Assembly (NCBI GenBank): GCA_030704615.1
Contig: CM060732.1
Coordinates: forward strand, 26,600,001-26,660,000
DNA: 60,000 bases
Origin: Takakia lepidozioides
Lineage: Eukaryota > Streptophyta > Takakiopsida > Takakiales > Takakiaceae
Reading direction: 5' to 3'
Positions 41,529-53,900 of the stretch are shown here, in pieces (the stretch's first letter is position 1; every line of letters starts with the position of its first letter). The position numbers and the translations under genes were made by a program. Under the pieces are notes generated by a model. That model saw only the letters and a list, made by a program, of their open reading frames with translations. It did no database searches and was not told the DNA's origin.

Positions 41529-42950
41529 AAGACATGGGACATGAGTGATGAAAGAGAAGCTAGACGCCAGAGATATTCAGCAAAAAGAGAAAGCTATCTG
41601 AAAGCTAATTATCCATATCTTTGGAGAGAGGAATAGACATAGGGGAATCATCTGGACCTCTCACACCATTAAGATCAGAGAGTACAACAACCCCATACCG
41701 GAAGAACTAGAGTTGGATGTCACTCCTTCTGTTTCTTTGCAAGAAAGATTAAGGGAATTGGTACGGGAAGAGATCAATCACGAGGTGAAAGATCTGAGGT
41801 ACATCCCTGGATAAAAGATTTGACAGAATCTTTGATAAGAGTTGGCATGGAACACCAAAAGCAGGAACTCTCCAGTTTCTGAAGCGGAAGGTGAAGAAGG
41901 AGGAGAGGATGTGGCAGAGCCAACGGAGAGTTCAAACTCTCCAACACCACATTGCAGTTGAGTTACATGAGTGAAGAAGAAACCCAAGGGCAGAACTTGG
42001 AGGATGAAAACAGAGAGAAGAAATTGGAAGAGGAAGAATATGAAGAAGTAGACCCAACAGCTGAGGTTGAGACTACAACCAGGGGACATCCAACCCGTTG
42101 GACCTGGATCAAGTGGGGCACTTGGATTACAGGCCCAACGAAGGTGTCGGCTCAGGGGGATCAGGCGGGCTGCCTGGATCTGGCTCTGGGGGGGATAGGG
42201 AGTGTGGGAAGTAGTGCAACTGAAGCTGGGAATACTGTGAATATCGTGGGCCAGTAGCAGGGAGTGCTCAAGGGCCACCACTTGGTGGAAGATCCACCAC
42301 AACAACAACAGGTCCAGAAGGACCAGCACCAGCAAGGGTGCCAGCACCTGTCAGTGGGCAGAAGGTAGGGCCACAGATGGCGTTACACCCACACGGGCAA
42401 AACCACCTTTTCCAATATATTCAGGAAAAAGGGATCCCGATGTACACATTAGCCAATTTGAGCACATGTGTATAGTGAACAATGAGAATGGCGATGATGC
42501 CTTGTTCACTTATCAAGAAAGCAAGTGAATGGTATGCAAGATTCCCTGATAATCATTTCCTAACCTGGAATGGCTTGAATACAACATTCCGAAATAGGTT
42601 CAGGACAAGTAAAACTAAGGATGAAGTGTATGGAAGTTTACAACAGTTAAAGCAAAAGAAGCATGAAATTGTTGAGGAGTATATGGAAAAGATGGAATTG
42701 ATGATGAAAAAGCTGGCTGCAGTACCAGCACCAGGTTTACAGAAGACTTGGTTTGTGAGTGGACTAAGACCAGAGTTGCAAAAGAAAGTGGATATGTTAC
42801 CCCATAATACAGTGGAGGAGGCATTTGAAACTGCAAACAGAATTGAGCAATTGGGAATGCTCAGGAGAGAGAAAAGGGATGATGAGGACTCTGAGGATGA
42901 GTCAGATGAAGAAGAAGAGCAAGAACTAAAAAGGAAGAGGCCAAGACTCA
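41529..42950 (+). CDS. gag: gag, capsid-like part, truncated at the 3' side
   Basis: After a charged stretch (EEETQGQNLEDENREKKLEE near 41,970) comes PPFPIYSGKRDPDVH (42,402). A stop in the TYQESK segment near 42,525 reflects a frame change. The frame 42,482-43,195 then carries KKASEWYARFPDNHFLTWNGL, RNRFRTSKTKDEVYGSLQQLK, VEEYMEKMELMMKKL and FVSGLRPELQKKVDML, the retrotransposon gag domain. It ends in an acidic-basic tail ELKRKRPR, after which retroelement similarity stops at about 42,950. The zinc knuckles that should follow are at 15,272 onward. Confidence 0.75.
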
Positions 42951-43964
42951 CCTCGACTCATCACCGGGAGTCGAGGGTCTTCGTGGTGGTTCGCCATAAA
43001 ATGGCAGGGTTGTTTGTGAAACCCTCGCGGACAGTCACAGAAGTATATGTAGGGGGAGTAGTAACCCCGAGAATGGTGCAAGCCCGTTGGTGCTCCAAGT
43101 TGGACCGGCGGCCAGGTTGGGAGTTAGGCGCGCGCATCAAAGCGAGTAACTATGACTTGATGGGAACTTACCGAAGTGAGGTGCGCGATAGTTAAACATG
43201 AAAAAAAGAAACCATTCGATAGGACTTGGTGAAGAAGAACGAAACGCCTCACGATCGCGCCTTTATCGTGTACATTAGGTCAGGCCACGTGTTTAAAATT
43301 AATGTAATGCCACGAGTTACAAATTTTTAGGGCTTTTGATGGCAAAAACTATTAACTATGTTATGTGAGAAGTACAATGATTTGAACCCTAGACCATGTG
43401 CTTCGTATCGTGAAGAGAGATGTCGTAGTGACTAAGAGTGCTTTGAGGATCCATATGTTTCTTTATAGTTAAAGAGGGAAAAAAGAAACCATTTGACAGG
43501 TGTCTTTCTATCCAAGTTATGATGTTTTTTTCATCCCTTTCTCCATCGTTTTAATGACGTTACCTAAATACAAGTTCGAGTAGGTGCAAATTCCCCTAGT
43601 TTATGACCCACCATGCCTTTCCCCCTCCTTAGCCCGGAATGATGTAGGATTATTTTAGGAATTCATTTAATTCAATTTCAACTAATGACGATTAATACAA
43701 TGAATCCAGCAAACTTTCATTATTTCATCCAACAAGCAACTTCACCTACAGCACAGATACGCCACAAATGTCACATACGGGCACGTTCCTATTATGAATA
43801 CATATAGTTCCCAATATCTATCATGGGAACAACCCATGATATAAGGTTAAGGTTCAACTCACCAAACTGATGCGTAGTCCCTACCTTTAAGAAAGGGCAG
43901 GGCCAACAAACACGAAAAAGTACGAATACCTAAAAAATACGAATACACAGGAAGGAGAACAACT
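42951..43964. other. Noncoding, nothing recognised
   Basis: AT-rich DNA between the truncated gag and the outer edge of the giant inverted repeat. The words aaaaaagaaaccatt(t/c)ga recur at 43,201 and 43,481. No gene is seen. The open frame running to 43,195 after the gag breakpoint has no recognisable content. Confidence 0.4.
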
Positions 43965-44239
43965 TCATTTGGTCAAGACCCAGGGTAATAAGACTGTGGA
44001 TGCTCAGCTCCCTGGTCGTTTTCAAAGACCACTCTACAATCTCCAGACTGCACAGATAAGGTGGGTTATCATCTGTGTAAGTCTGGACATGTTCGTATGT
44101 TCCTCGTTGTGTAGAGTCCAATGGAGCCCACAGCGACTTGCATGAATGTTGTTGACAGCTCACTAGCACCCTTCCGTGTTGGAACTTGTCGAAATGCTGA
44201 TACTGTCGGAGCTCCCGGCACAAAAGTCTACCTTGGAGC

Positions 44240-47200
44240 ACGAAGCAGAGCTGGCATGAGTTTTTTAAAGATCCTTCACGATGGTGGGGCAACCGCAGTA
44301 GCAAGGTGTGGGTTTTCTTAATGTACAATGTGAAGAAGTTTGTCCATGCAAATGTGGGCTCTTGGCTCTTCCTGTTAGTACCATGATTTGGTACCTTTTC
44401 CTGATGTTTACAAGGTACTCGGGAGGGTCAGCTTGGTCTTAGGAGGCCGTGTTCCAATCTATGCCTGATCAGCTGCACCGTGGTGGTTCTCACAGACCAA
44501 TCCGACATTGCCTGACTACTGACACAAGCAGCACACACAAGATGTCCTCTTGGGTTGATGGGTCGTCAATCCTCCATGGGTCGTGACACAAGGTCAAGGA
44601 CAATGTGGTGAGGGCACCTTCTTCTTCAACCTGTTTCAGCCTGTTTTGCCCTCTCATCAGACTCGGCCCTGAATTTGCATGTTGAATTCTGTAAGTTAGC
44701 TCGTTGGGTGGATCTGGTGGTTTGGAGTGACTTTGACAAGTTACTGCCAGTGTGGCAGCAGGAAAGTATTCAAAAACATATAACAGAGATGAGGAGAAGC
44801 TTTGGAGTGAACACTTTCCCGACCCAAGTCAATGGTGGGACAATGGAGACAAAAAGGTGAATGCCTGTTGGATTACAGAGAGAGCAGATGCAATTCAGAA
44901 TTGGAACTAGTGTGATAGTGGGTTGGGGGTGTTTTTCTGGAAGAACTCCACACCGGCAGTGTCAGCTGCTAGCAGCAAGGCGAGGATGTATGCAATTTAC
45001 ACAGGCAGGGATAGCTGAAGGACCAGGAATAGAGTGTGGGTCCAGATTCATTCAAGAGGGCCGGTTTTCAAATACAAGATTACTTCTGATTCCCTGTGGA
45101 TCAATAGCTACGAGAAACCTGCGTGGGTAGATGGTCAACTGGAAACAGCAGCAGCAGCAGCACAATTGATAGAACTAGGCACCGAAGGCACCTTCTTCAA
45201 CACATTTCAGCCTGTTTTTCCTGTTATCAGAGTCATCCCTAAATTTTCATGTTGAAATCTGCAAGTTAGCTCGTTGGGTGGATCTATGGTGGTTTTAGAG
45301 TGACTTTGTCATGTTACTACCAATGTGGCAACAGGAAAGTATCGAAAACCAGATAACAGAGACGAGGAGAAGCTCTGGAATGAATACGTTTCCGACCCCA
45401 GTCAATGGTGGAACAATCGAGGCGAAAAGGTGAACACCTGTTGGAAGCAGACGCAAGTCAGCATAGGAACTAGTGTGATGAGTAGGGTTGGGGTGTTTGC
45501 TAGAACAAATCTAGGCTGTCATTGTCAGCTGGTAGCAGCAAGGCAAGGATGTATGCATGATTTGTGGAGAGGCATGGATAGCTGAAGGAGCTGGGATAGA
45601 GTTTGGGTCCAGATTCATCCAAGAGGGCCAGATTTCAAGCACAAGATTACCTATGATTCCCTGTGGACCGATAGCTACAAGAACCCTGCATGGATTGATC
45701 GTCAACTGGAAGCCGCAGCAGAAGTGGCACAGGTCATAAAATCAGGCACCTCGACCATGACCACAGCGTCCGGAAGAGAACCAAGAGAGGGAGTCTGCAA
45801 TGCCTCTTCTGGCACTTCTGGGCATGTGAGGATGCTCTGTGAGGTAGGGCGACTGAAAGAGGCTCTTCAGGCTCTAAACCAAGGAGGCATTTCAGCAGAT
45901 CCAGATACATATGTCTGTCTCTTGCATAAGTGCATTAAGATGAAAGGCCTGGAAGCTGGAAAGCAGGTGCACACTCACATTATCCAAAGTGGATTCAAGC
46001 CAAACGTTTTTCTACACAACACCCTTGTCAACATGTATGTTAAGTGCGGGAGCATCATGGATGCTCACCAAGTGTTCAACAGAATGCCTCAACGATCTTT
46101 GATCACGTGGAATATAATGTTGGCAGGATTTACCAAGCATGGTGGTACGAATGCTTGGAGACCTATGAGCAAATGCTGCGCAAAGGGGTGAAGCCCAACC
46201 ACATCACGTTTGTTTGTGTTTGCAATGCGTGTGCAAGCCTGGGAGCCCTGGAAAAGGGGAAAGAGGTCCATGGTGACATTGTCAAAGCTGGAATTGTACC
46301 AGATGTCATTCTGAACACTGCCCTTGTAGACATGTATGCCAAATGTGGGTGCATCAAGGATGCACAGGCAGTGTTCAACAATATGGCTGAACGAAATGTG
46401 GTATCGTGGAGCGCGATGATTGCAGGATATGCACAGCAGGGGCGCGGGATGGAAGCTTTGGAGACCTATGAGCAAATGATGCGCGAAGGGGTGAAGCCCG
46501 ACCCCATCACGTTTGTTTCCATCTGCAAGGCGTGTGCAAGCCTGGCAGCTCTGGAAAAGGGCAGAGACGTCCATGGCGACATTGTCAGAGCTGGAATTGT
46601 ACCAAATGTCATTCTGAACAATACCCTCGTGGACATGTATGCAAAATGTGGGTGCATCGAGGATGCAGAGGGAGTGTTTAACAGTATGGGTGAACGAGAT
46701 GTGGTGTCGTGGAGTGCGATGATTGCAGGATATGCACAGCAAGGGCGCGGGATGGAGGCTTTGGAGACCTATGAGCAAATGATGTTCGAAGGGGTGAAGC
46801 CCAACCACATAACCTTTGTTTGCATTTGCAATGCGTGTGCAAGCCTGGCAGCCCTGGAAAAGGGCAAAGAGGTCCATGGTAACATCGTCAAATCCGGAAT
46901 TGTACCCGATGTCATTCTCAACACTGCCCTGGTGGACATGTATGCCAAATGTGGGAGCATTGAGGATGCGAAGGGAGTGTTCAACAATATGGCTGAACGA
47001 GATTTGGTGTCATGGAACGCCATGCTTGCAGGATATGCACAGCAGGGGCGGGGGATGGAGGCTTTGGAGACCTATGAGCAAATAATGGGGGAAGGGGTGA
47101 AGCCCAACCCACATCACGTTTGTGGTGCGTTTGCAATGCTTGTGCAAGCCTGGCAGCCCTGGAAAAGGGCAAAGAGGTGCATGGTGACATCATCAAAACT

Positions 47201-48232
47201 GGAATTGTACCAAATGTCATTCTGAATACTGCCCTGGTGGACATGTATGCGAAATGTGGGTGCATTGAGGATGCAAAGGGAGTATTTGACAATATGGCTG
47301 AACGAAATGTGGTGTCGTGGAACGCGATGATCGCAGGATATGCCCAGCATGGTTGTCATAGGGAGGTCCTGCAACTATTTGAAGGAATGCAAAAGAAAGG
47401 TTTGAAGCCGGACAGTATCACCTTTATGTGTTCTCTCTGCATGCCCACACTGGCCTACTGGATGAAGGAAGACGCTACTTTGATTCCCTGACTCAAGATC
47501 ATGGTGTCACTCTGACGTAAAGCACTTTGGCTGCATGGTGGACCTTCTTGGACGTGCGGGACAACTGGATGAGGCAGTGGACCTGATTAATAAAATGCCA
47601 ATCAATCCAGATGCTGCAGTGTGGAAGGCATTGCTTGGTGCATGCAGAATCCATGGCAATGTGGAGATGGCTGAACGTGCAGCAACATCTATCCTAAAGT
47701 GGGATGAACAAGATGCCGCGACTTATGTGTTGCTATCAAACATCTATGCTGCAGCTGGCAGGTGGGATGATACTGCAAAGGTGAGAAGATGATGAAGGTC
47801 AGAGGGGTTAGAAAAGGAGCCGGGTCGCTGCTGCATTGAGGTTGGCAACAGGGTGCCACCCTTCGTTGTAGATGACAAATTGCATCCCAAAATTAAGGAA
47901 ATCCATGCTGAGCTGAGAAGATTGTCTGGGCAGATGAAGGAGGCGGGGTATGTGCCTGACACGCGCTTTGTATTGCATGATGTGGGGGAGGAGGAAAAGG
48001 AATTTTCTCTTTGCCACCACAGTGAGAAGCTGGCCATTGGTTTTGGGCTGATCAGCACGACCCCTAGGACGCCTCTCCGTCTCATCAAGAATCTTCGAGT
48101 GTGTGGTGACTGCCACACCTCCACCAAATTCATCTCAAAGATTGTTGCCCGGGGCAATTGTTTGTACGGGACGCTAAACGCGCTTTCAACCACTTTGAAG
48201 ATGGGATTTGTTCTTGTGGGGATTACTGGTGA
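44240..48232 (+). pseudogene. PDF-PPR(PLS)-DYW gene, left arm, frameshifted
   Basis: Split PDF units precede the PPR part: first halves at 44,255 (WHEFFKDPSRWWGN), 44,790 and 45,370 (LWNEYVSDPSQWWNN), second halves at about 44,560, 45,040 and 45,610 (GPDFKHKITYDSLW). The last runs into the PPR N-terminus (LKEALQALNQGGISADPD). PPR repeats follow, including four near-identical 303-bp PLS units with starts at 46,191, 46,494, 46,797 and 47,100. The E1/E2 part (GCMVDLLGRAGQLDEAVDLIN) and DYW part ([28 protein letters not shown]) follow. The codons for DYW and the stop are at 48,221-48,232 but out of frame because of insertions near 48,150. Further shifts lie near 46,146, 47,105, 47,430, 47,515 and 47,790. 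Intact relatives edit C to U in organelle RNA. This copy is broken. Confidence 0.82.
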
Positions 48233-48854
48233 AAGGATGTGTTCTTGGAAAGATGCGAGTGTCTTGCTTCATTCATTGATCTGTGTAGCTACTCAGATCA
48301 TCCACCATTTCCTGAGAGTCTTGACCGTGATGTACTGTTGAGTGCATTTCCTGTCGGGAAATGATAGTGGGGTCTACCCGGCATAGGTGGGAAGTCAGCC
48401 CATAATTGCACTTGACTGAAGGGGTGATATTGGACTGACCCTGGTGACAGTGGATGGAAATCAGAGTGCTGTCCTACTTCTGGGTTTGGGTGGTGGAGCT
48501 TCTCCAAATTTTAGTGAGCTTGATTAGAGGGGCAGCCCTGTGCACAAGTTTGGACATGTTTGGATGTTTCTTGTGGTGCGGGTTTGGATGGAGCCCTCGA
48601 GTAACTTGCATGAATATTGTCAAAAGCTAGCCTTAACCCAATCCCATGGTGGCTGCTTGAAAGTTCATATAGTGCTTGTAAGGGTATTTACGTATTTTGT
48701 TATTGATTGATGTGGCATGACTCCCTCACACTATAACATCGGTTTGTGCATGTTGGAGTTCAAGGTTGGGGGACGGAGTCCACCCACTTCAGAACACAAT
48801 TGCTACAGTTGGAGACCAGATTTGGGAGCCTGGATGAAACAATTGTGCATAGTT

Positions 48855-50039
48855 ATATGCAACAATAAGCGTCACTGCTAGTGTCCACTGAAGCAGGTCC
48901 CGATCGATTGCTGGTGTGACTCCCAGTGTTCTCAGTAACTACTTGAGCTGCCAATCTCAAACAAGCCGAAAAACTCTCCTAAAATCCACTTCAAGAAAAG
49001 TGAGGTCTTTTTCTCTAGCTTCCAGTAACCATCAACATCCCAAAAACAAAGCTCTTGGTCTGTCATGTTGGTTCAATTAATATCAATAAAAATACACCCA
49101 ACTAAGGGATAACTTATGTGAATAATGAGAGGAAGATATATTACTGCTACTGCTCCTCCTTTGGCTGTGAGGGATTTGTAGGGAGCCGTGCTGCGAAGGG
49201 TTGGGGTGCTGCGAAGGGTTGGGATTCTCGTTTCCTCGCATGCAAGTTTTGGGGTATAGTAAGCAGATAGGGTTGTAGGGATGAAATTGTTCAAAATAGT
49301 TGATCGTTCTTATGCGCTAAAGGAATGAGCGGTGACTGAAGCACTGGAGATGAGGAGAAAGAAGGGTAGTTAGAGACCTGCCGAGGTGGCGCCGGTGAGA
49401 CTGATTTAGACTGAAACAGATTGTAGACCAAGAGAACGCAACGTGGAGATGTAGAGCAGTAAATACCGTGGATTGTGTGAGAGCATTAGTAAGGGGATTG
49501 GTCACTTATAAGCCAGCGAGTGAATTGGATCATGGGTTGTATGAACATCATGTATAATGAAGCAATGAGAGAAGTGGAAAACAGTACATTTGTGTCACCT
49601 GTCTTTGCCTAGTCATTGCATAGCGTGCACGCTGTAAGTTGTGAGCAAGGTTCAGACGTTCAGACAGATCTCAGAGTACTGAATATGTAGAAATAGCTCA
49701 GAAATGACGGCCTTGAGAGTGTATGACAGACTGGTTTGAACGTTTGCACATGATTGAAATCAACTACTAAGGTGTATAAACAGCAACGGCAGACTGTGAA
49801 TCGCTACTGTGGCAGAGATTGGTAAAATACAGAGTCCTGAGGATTGCCTGCAGTGAAATCTAGGGAAGCGGGATCAGATTAACACTGTTGAACATGGTGT
49901 AGCTCAGTGAGGGATGGCCAAGCGCAGGTGCTTGGGCGCATGGCCTACAAGGGGGAGTAAGTAACTTAGTGGATGAAGCATGTAATAAGTGAAAGTCGGG
50001 TGTGGGCGCCCATGACGTCTTCTCTTCCGCTGCAGCGGC
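48855..50039. other. 1.18-kb insertion in the left palindrome arm
   Basis: The right arm reads continuously across the equivalent point (50,263-50,270), so this segment was inserted in the left arm or lost from the right. No ORF with a recognisable product, LTR, long terminal repeat or clear target duplication was found. Confidence 0.6.
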
Positions 50040-50939
50040 ATGATGCGTTCGCATTGGACTGCCGGGGTGAGTGGCCCTGTTTAGTTTGGTCACGGACGCC
50101 TGTTCCGCCAACTTCCCCTAGTGTTTTGGATGGAAGGCTAGTGATGAACTGAGAATCCCAGAGTTCTCGAAGTTGATCTTGTTAGGTAAAATTGGGGGCT
50201 CTAGTTTCCCCACCTCGAGAACTGAACAGGGCCACTCACCCCATCAGTCCAATGCTACCGCATCATAAAACTATGCACAATTGTTTCACCAGGCTCCCAA
50301 ATCTGGTCTCCAACTGTAGCAATTGTGCTCTGAAGTGGGTGGACTCAGTCCCCCAACCTTGAACCCCAACATGCACAAACTGACGTTTTAGTGTGAGGGA
50401 GTCATGCCACATCAATCTACAACAAAATACCTAAATACCCTTACACTCACTATATGAACTTTCAAGCAGCCACCATGGGATTGGATCTTATGGGTTAAGG
50501 CTGGCTTTTGACAATATTCATGCAAGTTAGTCAAGGGCTCCATCCAAAGCCGCACCACAAGAAACATACAAACATGTCCAATGTAAGATGCTGTCACACT
50601 TGTGCACAGGGCTGCCCCTCTAATCAAGCTCATTAAAATTCGTATTCACTTCCATCTTCAAGCTTTGGAGAAGCTCCACCACCCAGACCCAGAATTTGGA
50701 CAGCACTCTGATTTCCATCCACTGTCACCAGAGTCAGTCCAATATCACCCCTTCAGTCAAGTGCAATTATGGGCTGACTTCCCACCTATGCCGGGTAGAC
50801 CCCACTATCATTTCCCGACAGGAAATGCACTCAACAGTACATCATGGTCAGTACTCTCAGGAAATGGTGGATGATCTGAGTAGCTACACAGATCAATGAA
50901 TGAAGCAAGACACTCTCATCTATCCAAGAAAACATCCTT

Positions 50940-53900
50940 TCACCAGTAATCCCCACAAGAACAAATTCCATCTTCAAAGTGGTGAAAGCGGTTAGCGTCC
51001 CGTACAACAATTGCCCGGCCAACAATCTTTGAGATGAATTTGGTGGAGGTGTGGCAGTCACCACACACTCGAAGATTCTTGATGAGACGGAGAGGCGTCC
51101 TAGGGGTCGTGCTGATCAGCCCAAAACCAATGGCCAGCTTCTCACTGTGGTGGCAAAGAGAAAATTCCTTTTCCTCCTCCCCCACATCATGCAATACAAA
51201 GCGCGTGTCAGGCACATACCCCGCCTCCTTCATCTGCCCAGACAATCTTCTCAGCTCAGCATGGATTTCCTTAATTTTGGGATGCAATTTGTCATCTACA
51301 ACGAAGGTGTGCACCCTGTTGCCAACCTCAATGCAGCAGCGACCTGGCTCCTTTCTAACCCCTCTAACCTTCATCATTCTTCTCACCTTTGCAGTATCAT
51401 CCCACCTGCCAGCTGAGGCATAGATGTTAGATAGCAACACATAAGTTGCAGCATCCTGTTCATCCCACTTGAGGATAGATTTTGCCGCACGTTCAGCCAT
51501 CTCCACATTGCCATGGATTCTGCAGGCACCAAGCAAGGCCTTCCACACCATAACATCTGGATTGATTGGCATTTTATTAATCAGGTCCACTGCCTCATCC
51601 AGTTGTCCCGCACGTCCAAGAAGGTCCACCATACAGCCAAAGTGCTTTACTGTCGGAGTGACACCATGATCTTGAGTCAGGGAATCAAAGTAGCGTCTTC
51701 CTTCATTCAGTAGGCCAGTGTGGCTGCATGCAGAGAGAACACATATAAAGGTGATACTGTCCGGCTTCAAACCTTTCTTTTGCATTCCTTCAAATAGTTG
51801 CAGGACCTCCCTATGACAACCATGCTGGGCATATCCTGCGATCATTGCGTTCCACGACACCACATCTCGTTCAGCCATCGTGTTGAACACTCCTTTCGCA
51901 TCCTCAATGCTCCCACATTTGGCATACATGTCCACCAGGGCAGTGTTCAGGACGACATCTGGTACAAGTCCAGATTGGATGATGTCACCATGCACCTCTT
52001 TGCCCTTTTCCAGGGCTGCCAGGCTTGCACAAGCATTGCAAACGCACACAACGTGATGTGGTTGGGCTTCACCCCTTCCCCCATCATTTGCTCATAGGTC
52101 TCCAAAGCCTCCATCCCCCGCCCCTGCTGTGCATATCCTGCAAGCATGGCGTTCCATGACACCAAATCTCGTTCAGCCATATTGTTGAACACTCCCTCCG
52201 CATCCTCAATGCTCCCACATTTGGCATACATGTCCACCAGGGCAGTGTTGAGAATGACATCGGGTACAATTCCAGATTTGACGATGTCACCATGGACCTC
52301 TTGGCCCTTTTCCAGGGCTGCCAGGCTTGCACACGCATTGCAAATGCAAACAAACGTTATGTGTGGGTTGGCGTCACCCCTTCGCACATCATTTGCTCAT
52401 AGGTCTCCAAAGCCTCCATCCCACGCCCTTGCTGTGCATATCCTGCAATCATCGCACTCCACGACACCACATCTCGTTCACCCATACTGTCAAACACTCC
52501 CTTTGCCTCCTCGATGCACCCACATTTTGCATACATGTCCACGAGGGTATTGTTCAGAATGACATTTGGTACAATTCCAGCTCTGACAATGTCGCCATGG
52601 ACGTCTTTGCCCTTTTCCAGAGCTGCCAGCCTTGCAACACTGCCGTTTGCAAACGAAACAAAACGTGCTGGGGTCGGGCTTCACCCCTTCCCGCATCATT
52701 TTGCTCATAGGTCCTCCAAAGCCTCCATCCTGTGCCCCTGCTGTGCATATCCTGCAATCATCGCGCTCCACGACACCACATCTCGTTCAGCTATATTGTC
52801 AAACACTCGCTTTGCATCCTTGATGCACCCACATTTGGCATACATGTCCACCAGGGCAGAGTTCAGAATGACATCGGGTAACATTCCAGCTTTGACAATG
52901 TCATGGACCTCTTTCCCCTTTAGAGCTGCCAGGCTTGCACATGCATTGCAAATGCACACAAACGTGATGTGGTTGGGCTTCACCCCTTCCCCCATCATTT
53001 GATCATAGATCTCCAAAGCCTCCATCCCACGTCCCTGCTGTGCATCCCTGCAAGCATCGCGTTCCACGACACACAATCTCGTTCAGCCATATTGTTGAAA
53101 AAACTCCCTTCGCATCCTTAATGCACCCACATTTGGCATACATGTCCACCAGGGCAGTGTTCAGGATGACATCTGGTACAATTCCAGCTGTGACGATGTC
53201 ACCATGGACCTGTTTCCCCTTTTCCAGGGCTCCCAGGCTTGCACACGCATTGCAAACACAAACAAATGTGATGCGGTTGGGCGTCACCTTCGCGCGCATT
53301 TGCTTCATAGGTCTCCAAAGCATTCCTACCACACCGATGCTTGGTAAATCCTGCCAACATTATATTCCACGTGATCAAAGATCGTTGAGGCATCTCGTTG
53401 AACACTTGGTGAGCACTCATGATGCTCCCGCACTTAACATACATGTTGACAAGGGTGTTGAGGAGAAAAACACTTGGCGTGAATCCACTTTGGATAATGT
53501 GAGTGTGGACCTGCTTTCCAGCTTCCAGACCTTTCATCTTGATGCACTTAAGCAAGAGACAGACATACATATCTGAATCTGCTGAAATGCCTCCTTGGTT
53601 CAGAGCCTGTAGAGCCTCTTTCAGTCTGCCTGCCTCACAAAGCATCTTCACATGCCCAGAAGAGCCAGAAGAGGCATTATGGACTCCCTCTCTTGATCCT
53701 CTTTCAGAAGCTGTGATCGTGGTTGAGGTGCCTGATTTTATCATCTGTGCGGCTGCAGCTGCTGCCTTTAGTTGACCATCTACCCATGCAGGTTTCTTGT
53801 AGCTATTGATCCACAGGGAATCATAGATAATCTTGTGCTTGAAATCTGGCCCTCTTGGATGAATCTGGACCCACACTGTATCCCTGCTCCTTCAGCTATC

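Noticed and set aside
46089-46877. 262-codon minus-strand ORF opposite the left PPR gene
   Set aside because: It is the antisense of the tandem PLS units. The repeats simply carry an open antisense frame.
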